From: Alteromonas naphthalenivorans
Lineage (GTDB): Bacteria; Pseudomonadota; Gammaproteobacteria; Enterobacterales; Alteromonadaceae
Assembly: GCF_000213655.1 (NCBI RefSeq)
Contig: NC_015554.1
Span: 1,612,001-1,676,000 of the forward strand
Length of the DNA stretch: 64,000 nucleotides
Direction: 5' to 3'
Part shown: positions 21,849 to 31,428 of the stretch, piece by piece
Position numbering within the stretch: position 1 is the stretch's first letter
How the letters are laid out: each line of letters starts with the position of its first letter
Program-made: the position numbers and the translations under genes
Notes under the pieces: model-generated
The model's database searches: none
What the model saw: the letters and a program-made list of their open reading frames with translations, nothing else
What the model was told of the DNA's origin: nothing

Positions 21849-22775
21849 ATGTTGCCAGAATGGTGGACCGCATTTTTAGTGTTAGGCAAATTCCTAGTCT
21901 ATTTAGGGATGATGGGTGTTATGAGCTCTAGCGCTACTTTGTTACTTTTAAAAGGCAGCAAGCAGCGCGTAGCATTCAAGGCTCATAAAAGCTGGCAACT
22001 GGTTACCTTAAACTATTCTTTTCGGCTTTCAGTTGTTGGTTTTTTTGCTAGTGTCGCTGGTTTTTTTCTTCAGACTGGCTATATGGCGGAGAAAGGATTA
22101 GCGGGTATGTTTTCTCCTTTCATGGTGGAGATGATGTGGCACTCACAGGTAGGAACTATTGCCGCAATTCGTAGCGCTATCTTTGTTTTGTTCGCGTTGC
22201 TTACGTGGTTTCTATTACAAAAACTCAAACGTGACCAGAGTTTAGTGTCATTCAAGCTACTGCTAACAAGCACCGCAATGTTTTCATTGCCGCTAGCGTT
22301 TACTTTTTCCCTGACCGGACATGCTAGTCAGTTTGTCACGTTGGGCGAAATTCAAATTGTTATCCATTCCCTCATTGGTTTGACGTGGGTAGGCTCGTTA
22401 TACCCACTGATTACTGCTTGTAGATTACTCAATCACTCCGAATTAGCTTTCGTCATGAAACGTTACGGTAACATTGCCATAGTGTTGGTGTTTATCTTAG
22501 TCACGGTTGGTGTAGTAATGTTGATACAGCTACTGTCTTCCCCATCGACCCTTATATTCACCGAATATGGACTTGCCTTTTTATCCAAACTTTTTGCAGT
22601 TGCTCTAATGCTCACGTTAGCAGCTGGGCATAAGTTTTTTTGGGTACCTAGGCTACCTAACGATCAAAATGTGCGCTTTAAATTACTCAAATCAATCAAA
22701 TTTGAGTTCATTATTGGGCTTTTCATTTTGTCTCTTACAGCGCTGTTAACTACTGCGCTGAGCCCGAACCTTTAA
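21849..22775 (+). CDS. copD: Copper resistance membrane protein CopD
   Basis: A 308-aa integral membrane protein with about eight hydrophobic segments. CopD-family features are visible: WHSQVGTIAAIRS, FSLTGHASQ, IHSLIGLTWVGSLYPL and a C-terminal AAGHKFFWVPRL. CopD is thought to move copper across the inner membrane or accept it from CopC. It follows copC by 28 bases and is probably co-transcribed. Conserved histidines in TGHA, IHSLIG and AAGHKF are candidate ligands. Confidence 0.9.
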   Translation: MLPEWWTAFLVLGKFLVYLGMMGVMSSSATLLLLKGSKQRVAFKAHKSWQLVTLNYSFRLSVVGFFASVAGFFLQTGYMAEKGLAGMFSPFMVEMMWHSQVGTIAAIRSAIFVLFALLTWFLLQKLKRDQSLVSFKLLLTSTAMFSLPLAFTFSLTGHASQFVTLGEIQIVIHSLIGLTWVGSLYPLITACRLLNHSELAFVMKRYGNIAIVLVFILVTVGVVMLIQLLSSPSTLIFTEYGLAFLSKLFAVALMLTLAAGHKFFWVPRLPNDQNVRFKLLKSIKFEFIIGLFILSLTALLTTALSPNL

Positions 22776-22815
22776 CATAAATAATCGGCGTTTTCGCCAA
22801 AATAAGAAAAGGAAA

Positions 22816-23304
22816 ATGTTTATGAAAATGACTGCTTTAAGACCCTTGACTGTTTTTGCATTTCTATTGTCATTTAGTGCAGTAGTTAATGCTCATGGAG
22901 ATGAGAAACACAACGAAGAATCACAGTACTTTAGCGGAACAGATTCCGATGCAGCGACGTTAGTGCTTAAATTTCATAAAGCTTTAGAAACAGGGAATGG
23001 CGACTTAGCTGCAAGCCTTTTGGCAGATGATGTTTTAATTTTTGAAGGAAAGGGTGTGGAGCGAAGCGCCCAAGAGTATGCAAGTCATCATATGCTCTCT
23101 GATATGAAGTATTTGTCACAAATGCAAATTGAGCTTATAGAGCATCATGTAAAAGAAAACGGCACACATGCAATATCTTTGTCGAGAAGCTTGGTGAAAG
23201 GGCGATACAAAGGAAAAGAAGTAAACCATATTGGGAACGAAACCATAGGTTTAGAAAAGTTGAATGATGATTGGAAAATCACGCATATTCATTGGTCTAA
23301 TTAA
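22816..23304 (+). CDS. Exported NTF2-like (SnoaL/DUF4440-type) protein
   Basis: A 162-aa protein with a signal peptide (about 1-26, ending VVNA) and a mature N-terminus rich in His/Glu (HGDEKHNEE). The rest matches an NTF2-like fold: VLKFHKALETGNGDLAASLLADDVLIFEGKG and a final DDWKITHIHW. Such small cone-shaped domains bind ligands or act as enzymes; no active site can be named. It follows copD by 40 bases with a GGAAAA ribosome site and is followed by a terminator, so it ends the copper operon. A role in copper handling is inferred from position only. Confidence 0.75.
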   Translation: MFMKMTALRPLTVFAFLLSFSAVVNAHGDEKHNEESQYFSGTDSDAATLVLKFHKALETGNGDLAASLLADDVLIFEGKGVERSAQEYASHHMLSDMKYLSQMQIELIEHHVKENGTHAISLSRSLVKGRYKGKEVNHIGNETIGLEKLNDDWKITHIHWSN

Positions 23305-23312
23305 AAACACCG

Positions 23313-23360
23313 CGCTGTCGATTTCCTGTTATTAATGGGTCGGCAGCGTTTATCTTATTG
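23313..23360 (+). terminator. Terminator at end of the cus/cop operon
   Basis: CGCTGTCGA (23313-23321) pairs with TCGGCAGCG (23340-23348) with one G-T pair, then TTTATCTTATT. It ends the 13911-23304 operon. Confidence 0.65.
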
Positions 23361-23451
23361 TCAAAATTTTTTTTCCACCTTTCGCATTTTCATGCTAGTC
23401 CGCTTAACCCTCCTGCAAGTTAATTACTACACAAAGTTTAATTACCAAAAG

Positions 23452-23478
23452 GTAATCAAATTGTAATGCTTCTGCCGT
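23452..23478 (+). promoter_or_regulatory. Candidate CusR/CopR operator, copy 2
   Basis: GTAAT at 23452 and 23463 (11-base period), then five bases and TGCCGTG. A -10-like TTTATT lies at 23488. It precedes the Met/His-rich gene at 23590. Confidence 0.6.
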
Positions 23479-23589
23479 GAAACAACGTTTATTTTGAATT
23501 ACAGTTACATTTCAAAATTTGATGCAAGAAGCAGATTTTGTTTGCATCGAAAGACAGAAATCATTAACTCAACAACAAGGAAATTGAAT

Positions 23590-24009
23590 ATGAAAAACCT
23601 ACTTATAATCGCTTTTTCCTCACTTTTGATGTTTTCCCCATTAAGTATCACCAGTGCGCATCAACACAGCGATAAATCGCATATGCCGATGAATATGATG
23701 GATGATGCATCGATAGAAAAGATGAATGAGCACATTACAAAAATGAACAGTGCCTTAGAGAAAATAAAACAAGAAAACGACCCAGCGAAACGAGAACAAA
23801 TGCTCAATGAGCATGCTAAAAGCATGCAAGACATGATGGGCATGATGCATCAGTCTAAAGGTGATTCAAGCATGATGCATGGCAAGGAAATGTCTGCTGA
23901 AATGAAAATGTCCATGATGGAAAAGCGCCTTCAGATGATGGAAAAAATGATGGAGCAAATGATGGGGCATACCGTAGAAAAATCCAAAAAGGTGCATGAA
24001 CACAAATAG
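23590..24009 (+). CDS. Met/His-rich periplasmic protein, probable copper binder
   Basis: A 139-aa protein. I chose ATG 23590 because AAGGA lies at the right distance and the sequence then starts with a clear signal peptide (MKNLLIIAFSSLLMFSPLSI...SAH); the frame is open further upstream but that part lacks signals. The mature part is helical and very rich in Met, His and Lys, with repeats such as MQDMMGMMHQ, MSMMEKRLQMMEKMMEQMMGH. Met clusters bind Cu(I) in the periplasm. It follows the second GTAAT-repeat site, so it is likely induced by copper. No family name is certain. Confidence 0.8.
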   Translation: MKNLLIIAFSSLLMFSPLSITSAHQHSDKSHMPMNMMDDASIEKMNEHITKMNSALEKIKQENDPAKREQMLNEHAKSMQDMMGMMHQSKGDSSMMHGKEMSAEMKMSMMEKRLQMMEKMMEQMMGHTVEKSKKVHEHK

Positions 24010-24103
24010 ATGCCAAGCAACTAATATGCATGATGGTTTGCGCCGCTTGATAGCAAGGTAGTTGCGTTTTGAGCTAAGGATAAACGTATTAAAGGAATTT
24101 GAA

Positions 24104-24457
24104 ATGAATAAAACACTAAGATTAGCGACACTGATATTAATCGCAACTGCGCTTCTAAGCGGTTGTGCCAACAGTTTATACCATGATTATGTAATGAGCG
24201 GCCAAGTTGTTAGTGTCAAAGATGACAACACTCTTGTTATTTGCGTTGCAAACACAGAAAGCCTCGAAACAGGCGATGTATTTAACGTTTACAGAACGGT
24301 AATGGATAAGCTTGTTATAAATGAGGGTGAAACTGGCTATTCTCGTGAGTTTGTGGGCAAAGTGAGTCTCGGAGAAAAGCAGGATGAACACTTTGCAACC
24401 GCTAGTGTGGTCACAGGAGAAATATACCAACATGATATGGTGGAGTTCGATAAATAA
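24104..24457 (+). CDS. Small lipoprotein of unknown function
   Basis: A 117-aa lipoprotein. ATG 24104 is preferred over an upstream in-frame start because AAGGA precedes it and a lipoprotein signal follows (LILIATALLSGC, lipobox LSGC). The mature part is a predicted beta-rich domain (MSGQVVSVKDDNTLVICVA..., LETGDVFNVYR, EFVGKVSLGE), resembling a small OB- or SH3-like fold that senses ligand or cell-wall state. It shares the transcription unit of the Met-rich protein and is followed by a strong terminator. No function can be assigned. Confidence 0.7.
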   Translation: MNKTLRLATLILIATALLSGCANSLYHDYVMSGQVVSVKDDNTLVICVANTESLETGDVFNVYRTVMDKLVINEGETGYSREFVGKVSLGEKQDEHFATASVVTGEIYQHDMVEFDK

Positions 24458-24480
24458 TTAGACATTGCTCAAACCAATAA

Positions 24481-24508
24481 GGGTAGCAATGGCTGCCCTA
24501 TTTTTTTT
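24481..24508 (+). terminator. Intrinsic terminator
   Basis: GGGTAGC pairs with GCTGCCC (one G-T pair) around a short loop, followed by TATTTTTTTT. It ends the 23590-24457 unit. Confidence 0.85.
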
Positions 24509-24622
24509 CATTCGCTCTCCTGATAAATCAAGACGTACCAACCAACTTAAATATCGCTTGAACGAGCGTTTCTTTATAAACAAAAAGTAGCTGTTCAGCG
24601 AACTATATAAAAGGATTCTAAA

Positions 24623-24970
24623 ATGCCATGGATTAGCGGCGCATTGTTTTTAATATGTTTACTACTAATACTAAGTTTTCGCCAGCACATTAAAAAGCGA
24701 CATCGACACAACAGTATCTTAGTCGAGGTAAAAGACTTTCACTATCAACCCCCAAGGGTTAAATTGAAAGCTAGTAAAGCTAATCAAATTGTTTTTCTGA
24801 GAACGGATTCAAATTTATGCTCTGAATACCTGCTCTTTCCGGAGCTAGGATTATCGATAAGACTCAAACTTAATAAACAAGTATCGGTGAACTTTTCCGC
24901 TTATCCGCCAGGCGAGTATGAGTTTTATAGCGCGATGAATGTGTATTCTGGGAAACTTACAATAGTGTAG
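24623..24970 (+). CDS. Membrane-anchored cupredoxin-like protein, degenerate copper site
   Basis: A 115-aa protein with an N-terminal membrane anchor (about 3-20) and a cupredoxin-like domain (VEVKDFHYQPPRVKLKAS...PPGEYEFYSAMNVYSGKLTIV). It is a paralogue of the protein at 30740-31099. In that paralogue the C-terminal loop reads GEYAFHCQMQMY; here it reads GEYEFYSAMNVY, so the His and Cys expected as copper ligands are lost. A cysteine (NLCSEYLL) remains upstream. It may have lost metal binding or bind differently. AAGGAT precedes the start. Confidence 0.7.
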   Translation: MPWISGALFLICLLLILSFRQHIKKRHRHNSILVEVKDFHYQPPRVKLKASKANQIVFLRTDSNLCSEYLLFPELGLSIRLKLNKQVSVNFSAYPPGEYEFYSAMNVYSGKLTIV

Positions 24971-25258
24971 ATTGGTGTAGGCTGACAAACACCGAAAGTG
25001 TCATGCTTTACAAAAGAGTATCATACCACTTTTTGATTATTGATGTACTGCGGCCGGCCGTTCCGAGCCTAAAGCCGACATAGCGGGTTCAAATTTTTGC
25101 TCAAATTAACGTAGTTTTTTTAGTCTCAAAAATCCAATGAGTGACAGACGGGTTTGGGCAGTTAGGCGATAGTCGGCATACCAATCAATATTGTTAATTT
25201 GCAGGTAAAACTGAACTCTTGAGCAGTTTTGGGTAAAAATTAACAAGCAGCGTTCTAC

Positions 25259-27478
25259 TCAATGGTTAGCATGGTCAATTGCTGCTTGAAGTTCCGCAAC
25301 TTGAGCAGAAAACTCACCAACTTTTAAACTATCCAAGCGTTCAACTGTTGTATCCCAATCGAAAAATTTACTGACGACCTCTTGAGACAGAGGGTAATAC
25401 ACTTTGTCACTCATTGACCATCCCCTAAGGTGGTTCAGTATCCTAATAAAACCCTCATCTGTAGCGCTGTATTCATGCACCCAGTCGATTGCTTGAGCAT
25501 CTTCAGTTAAGTTCAGCCAACCATATAAGTAAGCCCTAATGTCAGGGAAATCTGGTATCAGATCCTTTGTAATTTGTTTGCTGACGCGGACTTTTAAGAT
25601 AGCGATGGCATCGTCCAAAACCTTTTCTGAAATTTCCCATTGGTCCGGGGTAACCTCTTCTTTGCCGACCTTCCCGTGGCGAAACAACTGGCTTCTAAAG
25701 AACTTACCTACCAACCAATTCAACGCCTTTCCTTCTCTTGCTATCTGTAGGACAGTCGCAGCCTGTTTTTTTGGGTTCACTTCGTTTAATCGATTTAGGC
25801 ACCTCTTTACAACCTTGTTAGCAATTCCATCAAGCGTAGAAGAAAATACACGATGTTTACCGTCTGCTGCCATTGCGCTATCCATCATATCGGACAGCGC
25901 TTTAACTAACCCAATAAGCTGATCTTCATCCAAGGTCGCTATGCATTCTTTGTCTAGTCGGTCTAGCACATGTTCGAACCACGTTTTGCCTGAGTTACGC
26001 CGCTTCATCACTTCTTCGGTAAGGCGAATAGCCAACTGATCGTCATTTTCCCTTGCCAACGCTAAGATATGATTGAAATCCTCATCTGACATAACCGTCT
26101 TTGGACCAGTGAGAGCAAAGTAAAATCGATAATGCAGTGGACTACCGAGCCTTTTAAGGGTAATCGCGTCAGCAACATCAGCCGAATCCATCTTGTTAAA
26201 AACGCTTTCTTCTGATTTTTCAGCCTCTGACACACCCGGAATAAAACGTTGCAAATTCCAAATCGAATCGCTAGAGAAAGGATCTTTAGAAGGCAAGAGC
26301 GTCTTTAACTGCTTACCTATTCTAGACTTTTCATCAAGAGAGACACTTGCGTCTCCAGTGACTAATACAGAGCGTATTGAAAGATAAGACTCAATCCACT
26401 GATAAAGTTTGTATTTTGTAATTTTGATCAAGTGCAGACGGCAAAAGTCAGGGAAATATACATCGTCTTTGATTTGCGGAAACACAAAGCGAATGCTATT
26501 CAAAGCAAGTTTGACTTCACGAGGTGTAGTTAGCCCCATTCCTTCTTGGTCTACAGCTAATTTTAAATCATTTAGTAGATCGCCGTTGGCGTCGGAACCC
26601 ATGACGTCGGCAAAGATCGCTTTTGCTTCATCTAGAAATTGGTTGCGAAGATCAAATGGCTCTGGAAGCGGAATATTGAAAGTGAGCTGCACGATTTTTT
26701 GAAGGAAAAGGTCACCATCTTCAACTTTCAGACCCGTCTTTAGAGCTTGAGCCAGGATTTCACGGTCGTAACACATCAGGTATGCTACTTTTGGAAAATC
26801 AGCGACGGAGCGAACTAACCGAACAACTTCAACTGCTTGCTCTGGTTCAAGGCGATCCAGATCATCGAGAATAACAACAAAGCCAACATCCAACGCTTGG
26901 ATTTTGTCAGATATTTTTTGCTTTAGCTCAGATGGTGTTGATCCACTAGGTATAAATTTTTCAGCCACTGTTGCAGCGCCTTCTAATGCTTTTCCTGTAA
27001 TCTGAACTCCTGGAATGAAGTGTCCGGCGAGATTGGCAACTGGCGCAAACTTCCGGGCCGTCTGTGGACCGTAGTCCTTTAAAAGCCGGCCGACTTCAGC
27101 CATCTGTTTTTTAATGGCAATTTTTTTCTTGCCAGCAGTTTCAGCAATTTCATCTTCTTTGGCCTTTAGTATTGCAGTCATCGGTCCTAGCAATGACATG
27201 ACCATCGATGAGGTATCACCATTCAGCCACGGCGCGATTGTAATGGTATGAATTCCTGTGTCTTGCGCTGCAACAAGTTCAGTGCGTAGAAAGTTCAAAA
27301 GTGACGTTTTTCCTGAACCCCAGCGGCCTTCAAGACCGATAACTATGCCATCGCCCTTTGATGCTTCAACGATTGACGGGGCAAGTCGTTGTGCTATGCC
27401 AACAAAGCCGAATTGATCTTTCGTTTCATTTACAAGGGCCCGGTCTGAGTCCAGAGATGTGGTCATATTACTGTCCAA
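25259..27478 (-). CDS. KAP-family P-loop NTPase
   Basis: A 739-aa soluble protein with a KAP-type NTPase core: Walker A EGRWGSGKTSLLNFLR at about residues 49-64 and Walker B FVVILDDLDRLEPEQAVEVVR at about 198-218 (split here by role: acidic DDLDR). A C-terminal helical region of about 350 residues is unrecognised. KAP NTPases are often membrane-linked and several are encoded in defence islands; this copy lacks the usual transmembrane insert as far as I see. It stands alone, opposite in direction to its neighbours, between two copper modules. GC content looks higher than its flanks. A phage-defence role is an inference. Start could also be M5 at 27466. Confidence 0.8.
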   Translation of the reverse strand: MDSNMTTSLDSDRALVNETKDQFGFVGIAQRLAPSIVEASKGDGIVIGLEGRWGSGKTSLLNFLRTELVAAQDTGIHTITIAPWLNGDTSSMVMSLLGPMTAILKAKEDEIAETAGKKKIAIKKQMAEVGRLLKDYGPQTARKFAPVANLAGHFIPGVQITGKALEGAATVAEKFIPSGSTPSELKQKISDKIQALDVGFVVILDDLDRLEPEQAVEVVRLVRSVADFPKVAYLMCYDREILAQALKTGLKVEDGDLFLQKIVQLTFNIPLPEPFDLRNQFLDEAKAIFADVMGSDANGDLLNDLKLAVDQEGMGLTTPREVKLALNSIRFVFPQIKDDVYFPDFCRLHLIKITKYKLYQWIESYLSIRSVLVTGDASVSLDEKSRIGKQLKTLLPSKDPFSSDSIWNLQRFIPGVSEAEKSEESVFNKMDSADVADAITLKRLGSPLHYRFYFALTGPKTVMSDEDFNHILALARENDDQLAIRLTEEVMKRRNSGKTWFEHVLDRLDKECIATLDEDQLIGLVKALSDMMDSAMAADGKHRVFSSTLDGIANKVVKRCLNRLNEVNPKKQAATVLQIAREGKALNWLVGKFFRSQLFRHGKVGKEEVTPDQWEISEKVLDDAIAILKVRVSKQITKDLIPDFPDIRAYLYGWLNLTEDAQAIDWVHEYSATDEGFIRILNHLRGWSMSDKVYYPLSQEVVSKFFDWDTTVERLDSLKVGEFSAQVAELQAAIDHANH

Positions 27479-28381
27479 CCCAAATTATAGTTTGTTAGAA
27501 TAAAAAGAAAATTAACTCAGAATAAACATTATTTCTTGTCTATTCAACAAAGGTAAAACTGGTCTACAAAAAGATAAGACATGGCGCTATTGCATGCTTT
27601 AAAAAGTTTATCTACGTCTTGTTTCTCACTGGGTTTGAATGCTAAGTCATACTGTGCCACAACACTATTGAAATTCGCAACTAACCAGTTTGGTGGCGAT
27701 CAAGATCGTCATAACCAGCTTTTAAGCCTTGGCTATGTCCTCAAAAGCACAAACTTCTCATACAAATTTGAATGGCGTACTGCCCCTTTTGCCGTTTACT
27801 TGTCTGTCAAGGCCAACTATAAAAAACTAGTATTTAGCAAAAAATGACAACTAAAATCCAAAAACAGATCCGTCCGCTATCTTGGGCAATCCAGCCAGTC
27901 GAAACGTCCACAAAGTATGATACATTTTTGTGAATCTTCACTTAGCAATATTTATCTCGAAGCGCAAAAAGTTATGCGTAGTCAGTGATGATTTAATTAA
28001 AAATTCAGGGCTACACCATTGATTACTCATGACCTCGCTTCTCGCGAATAATAGCCTAAAGATGTTCATAATGTTGGGTTAGTCCAATTTCTAGCTAAAA
28101 GTCTTCTAGTCAATTAGTAGCCGTTCACATTGTCGTTTTTGCGCATACCAATTATTTATTTCATAAATGACAGAAAAGTAATCAAACTGTAATGCCAGTG
28201 CCGTGTTCCTAACATCTTACACCGTTAAAATTATGTTTAATCTAAAAGCAACTTTATTGCTTTTTGTCTTGCTCCCGTATTGCCCCTAATTACTATGCAA
28301 TCAGAGTCAAAAAAATATGAATCTATGCAAATACAGAGCACAGAAAAAAGTTAACCGCGCCAATAACACGACGGAGTCTAA
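27479..28381. other. 900-base stretch without a convincing gene
   Basis: An 88-codon open frame at 27581-27847 has no good ribosome site or recognisable family. The rest is AT-rich and non-coding. The right end holds the third GTAAT-repeat site and the leader of copA. This may be a scar from insertion of the KAP gene. Confidence 0.5.
28178..28204 (+). promoter_or_regulatory. Candidate CusR/CopR operator, copy 3
   Basis: GTAAT at 28178 and 28189 (11-base period), then five bases and TGCCGTG, the same layout as copies 1 and 2. It lies about 180 bases before the CopA ATPase start. Confidence 0.6.
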
Positions 28382-30733
28382 ATGACTGCAACTGAAAAAG
28401 TTACCCAAAAGACAACGAATAATTGTTGTTGTAGCAAGCAAGCCCAATCAGCGAGCGAAACTCCTGCGGTCAAAGACATAACCAACCAAGAGCCAAATAA
28501 TCTATCAGAAAATCGATTTATAATTGAAGGAGCCAGTTGTGCCAGTTGCGTCAACAAAATTGAGGCGGCGTTAAACAATCTGCCTAGAGTTAAACGAGCG
28601 GAGATGAACTTCGCTCAGCGTGTTGTCACGGTAACCGGAGATACATCGGTTTCAAATATTATAGAAGCGGTGGAAAAAGCCGGATACAAAGCAAAATTAG
28701 ACGACAGCGATTCTGAGCAAGAAGCTCTGGACGAAAAAGAAAAAGCCGACTGGCAATACTACAAAAAATTAATGCGCGAAATGGCCGTTGCGTTGTCGCT
28801 TGGTGTGCCATTGATGATTTACAGTCTGGTCGTTGGCGAAATGACAGTAACAACTACGACAGAAAGACTCGTTTGGTTAACCGTCGGATTGCTGACTTTT
28901 GGCGTAATGGTTTTTGCGGGTAAACATTTTTATGTGGGCGCTTGGAATTCATTTAAAAATCATTCTGCGAATATGGACACATTAATAGCTCTCGGAACAG
29001 GAACTGCTTGGCTTTACTCAATGGTGGTTGTTTTTGCTCCTGATGTGGTTCCCCTAATGGCAAGACACGTATATTTTGAAGCAACTGCAATGATTATTGG
29101 TTTAATCAATCTTGGCTTAGCTCTTGAGATTAAGGCGCGAGGTAAGACTTCAGAAGCGATTAAGCGTTTAATTGGCCTGCAAGCTAAAACAGCCCGTGTT
29201 ATTAGAAACAATAAAGATGAAGATATTCCAATAGAACAAGTGTTGCTCGATGAGCTTATTCGCGTCAGGCCAGGTGAAAAAATATCAGTAGACGGCGTGG
29301 TGGTAGAAGGACACTCCACAGTTGACGAATCTATGTTGACCGGTGAGCCGATGCCTGTAGAAAAAACAGAGGGGGAAGAAGTCGTCGCTGGTACGATTAA
29401 TAAATCAGGCTCAATTATTTTTAAGGCAACGCGCGTAGGCAAAGATACGGCGCTTGCCCAAATTATCAACATGGTAAAACGCGCTCAAAATTCAAAGCCT
29501 CCGATAGGACGTTTAGCCGATATCATTTCAGCTTACTTCGTGCCCGTTGTCATGATCATCGCCGTAATAAGCGCTCTAGTTTGGCTAAACTTTGGGCCGT
29601 CTCCAGCTATTGCTTACGCAATTGTGTCGGCAACAACAGTTCTCATCATCGCTTGTCCATGTGCACTTGGTTTAGCGACACCGATGTCAGTAATGGTAGG
29701 AGTAGGCAAAGCCGCAGAAGCTGGTGTGTTGATAAGAAACGGCGAGGCGCTGCAAACAGCCAGTAAAATTACTACGATGATTTTAGATAAGACAGGCACT
29801 ATTACAGAGGGAGCACCTAAGGTAACCGATGTATTGTTAGTACCCGGTCAAGATGAAAAACAAGTGCTAATGCTCGCGTCGAGTATCGAAGCAGGCTCAG
29901 AACATCCTTTAGCGATGGCGATAGTTGAAAGTGCCAAATCAAAAAACATATTACCTAAAAAAGTCACTCAGTTCTCCTCGATTGCTGGGCAGGGCGTTGA
30001 AGCACAGCTTGAGGGCGACACGCTTTTGTTCGGTAACGAAAAGCTAATGAAAGAGCGAAATATTGACATTAGCGACTACGTCGAAAAAGCCCAAGGCTTA
30101 GCCTCTGAAGCTAAAACCCCAATGTATTTTGCGGTTAATTCATCACTTGTTGCAGTAATTGCAGTTGCCGACCCAATCAAAACTGATTCTATTGATGCAA
30201 TAAAGCGACTTCAGAACAATGGAATTCGGGTAGTAATGCTAACTGGCGATAATCGTTCAACGGCAAAAGCAGTAGCTGAAAAAGCTGGTATCACAGAGTT
30301 TGTGGCTGAAGTAATGCCTGAGGAAAAAGCAAATAAAGTAGCTGAGTATCAAACGATGGGAGAAATCGTGGGTATGACAGGTGACGGTATTAATGACGCA
30401 CCCGCCCTGGCTCACGCAGATGTAGGCTTTGCAATAGGTACAGGTACTGACGTAGCCATTGAAAGCGCTGATATTACGCTAATGCGGGGCTCTCTTCATG
30501 GTCTTGCTGACGCAATTGCGGTGAGTAAAGCCACTCTAACCAATATTAAGCAAAACCTATTCGGAGCATTTATTTACAACGTTGCGGGTATTCCATTCGC
30601 TGCCGGTGTTTTATATCCATTTTTCGGTCTTTTATTAAGTCCAGTAATAGCTGGTGCTGCGATGGCGTTTTCATCACTAACAGTCGTCACCAACGCCAAT
30701 CGTTTGCGATTTTTTAAAGCAAAAGAGCATTAG
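28382..30733 (+). CDS. copA: Copper-exporting P1B-type ATPase CopA
   Basis: A 783-aa Cu(I) ATPase. An N-terminal CCC cluster (NNCCCSK) precedes one HMA domain with GASCASC (about residues 51-57). Membrane helices follow. The ion-path motif [11 protein letters not shown] sits at about 424, phosphorylation site DKTGTITEG at about 467, SEHPLA in the nucleotide domain and [16 protein letters not shown] near the C-terminus. It pumps Cu(I) from cytoplasm to periplasm using ATP. The downstream genes 30740, 31129 and 31418 follow at short distances, suggesting an operon driven by the third GTAAT-repeat site. Confidence 0.95.
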   Translation: MTATEKVTQKTTNNCCCSKQAQSASETPAVKDITNQEPNNLSENRFIIEGASCASCVNKIEAALNNLPRVKRAEMNFAQRVVTVTGDTSVSNIIEAVEKAGYKAKLDDSDSEQEALDEKEKADWQYYKKLMREMAVALSLGVPLMIYSLVVGEMTVTTTTERLVWLTVGLLTFGVMVFAGKHFYVGAWNSFKNHSANMDTLIALGTGTAWLYSMVVVFAPDVVPLMARHVYFEATAMIIGLINLGLALEIKARGKTSEAIKRLIGLQAKTARVIRNNKDEDIPIEQVLLDELIRVRPGEKISVDGVVVEGHSTVDESMLTGEPMPVEKTEGEEVVAGTINKSGSIIFKATRVGKDTALAQIINMVKRAQNSKPPIGRLADIISAYFVPVVMIIAVISALVWLNFGPSPAIAYAIVSATTVLIIACPCALGLATPMSVMVGVGKAAEAGVLIRNGEALQTASKITTMILDKTGTITEGAPKVTDVLLVPGQDEKQVLMLASSIEAGSEHPLAMAIVESAKSKNILPKKVTQFSSIAGQGVEAQLEGDTLLFGNEKLMKERNIDISDYVEKAQGLASEAKTPMYFAVNSSLVAVIAVADPIKTDSIDAIKRLQNNGIRVVMLTGDNRSTAKAVAEKAGITEFVAEVMPEEKANKVAEYQTMGEIVGMTGDGINDAPALAHADVGFAIGTGTDVAIESADITLMRGSLHGLADAIAVSKATLTNIKQNLFGAFIYNVAGIPFAAGVLYPFFGLLLSPVIAGAAMAFSSLTVVTNANRLRFFKAKEH

Positions 30734-30739
30734 GAGATT

Positions 30740-31099
30740 GTGATGATGCTATGGATCAACCTTGTAGGAATTGCGCTTATTGTTCTAATCGTCTGGTGGT
30801 TTTGGTTGTACAAAGAGCACAATATTAGTATTGCTGAAGGTTCGTTAGAGGTTTTGGTAAAAGACGGTATTTACCAACCAGCACACATCAAAATCAGAGC
30901 GAATGAAGAAAGACAAATAGTATTTCATCGAGCTGATGGGACTCCTTGCGCAGAAATGCTATCAATACCCGATTTAGATATTTCAGAACGGCTACCTTTA
31001 AATAAGAAGACAGTTATATCACTTCCAGCGCTACCATCAGGTGAGTACGCGTTTCACTGTCAAATGCAAATGTATAAAGGGAAGATAACGGTTCAATGA
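30740..31099 (+). CDS. Membrane-anchored cupredoxin-domain protein
   Basis: A 119-aa protein with an N-terminal transmembrane helix (about 4-23) and a cupredoxin-like domain: VLVKDGIYQPAHIKIRANEE, then TPCAEMLSIPDL and C-terminal GEYAFHCQMQMYKGKI. The Cys of TPCAE and the His/Cys/Met of FHCQMQM are plausible copper ligands. It begins 6 bases after copA and is surely co-transcribed, so it may receive copper from the ATPase in the periplasm. A paralogue without these ligands lies at 24623-24970. Confidence 0.85.
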   Translation: MMMLWINLVGIALIVLIVWWFWLYKEHNISIAEGSLEVLVKDGIYQPAHIKIRANEERQIVFHRADGTPCAEMLSIPDLDISERLPLNKKTVISLPALPSGEYAFHCQMQMYKGKITVQ

Positions 31100-31128
31100 T
31101 TCGTTAGCTTTCAAAAAGGAGAATAAAT

Positions 31129-31428
31129 ATGAGCAATTCAAATTTATCATTTTGGAAAACGCCCTCTGGGTGGGCTGCACTGGGACTCATTGCTGCTGCG
31201 AGTTACTTTTTATTTTTTGAGCATGGCGAGCATGTGTGGCCATATTTGCCTTACCTGATTCTGTTACTTTGCCCCTTTATGCATTTTTTTATGCATGGGA
31301 GTCACGGGCACGGTCGTCATAATAACGAGCAAAAAGAGACAGAAGAGGACCAAATGACGTTCAAAGAAAGGCCTCAACAGAAAACAACTACAAACATCGA
31401 AGAAAAGAGAGAAAACGATGCACGGTGA
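31129..31428 (+). CDS. DUF2933 small membrane protein
   Basis: A 99-aa protein with two hydrophobic segments (about 13-28 and 35-55) and a His-rich junction (CPFMHFFMHGSHGHGRHNNE), matching the DUF2933 family common in copper and silver clusters. The C-terminal tail is charged and disordered. The exact function is unknown; the His/Met cluster implies metal contact. AAGGAGA ribosome site. It overlaps the next gene by 11 bases. Confidence 0.8.
   Translation: MSNSNLSFWKTPSGWAALGLIAAASYFLFFEHGEHVWPYLPYLILLLCPFMHFFMHGSHGHGRHNNEQKETEEDQMTFKERPQQKTTTNIEEKRENDAR

Noticed and set aside
27581..27847. 88-codon open frame between the KAP gene and copA
   Set aside because: Poor ribosome site, no family resemblance and odd composition; left as part of the non-coding gap.
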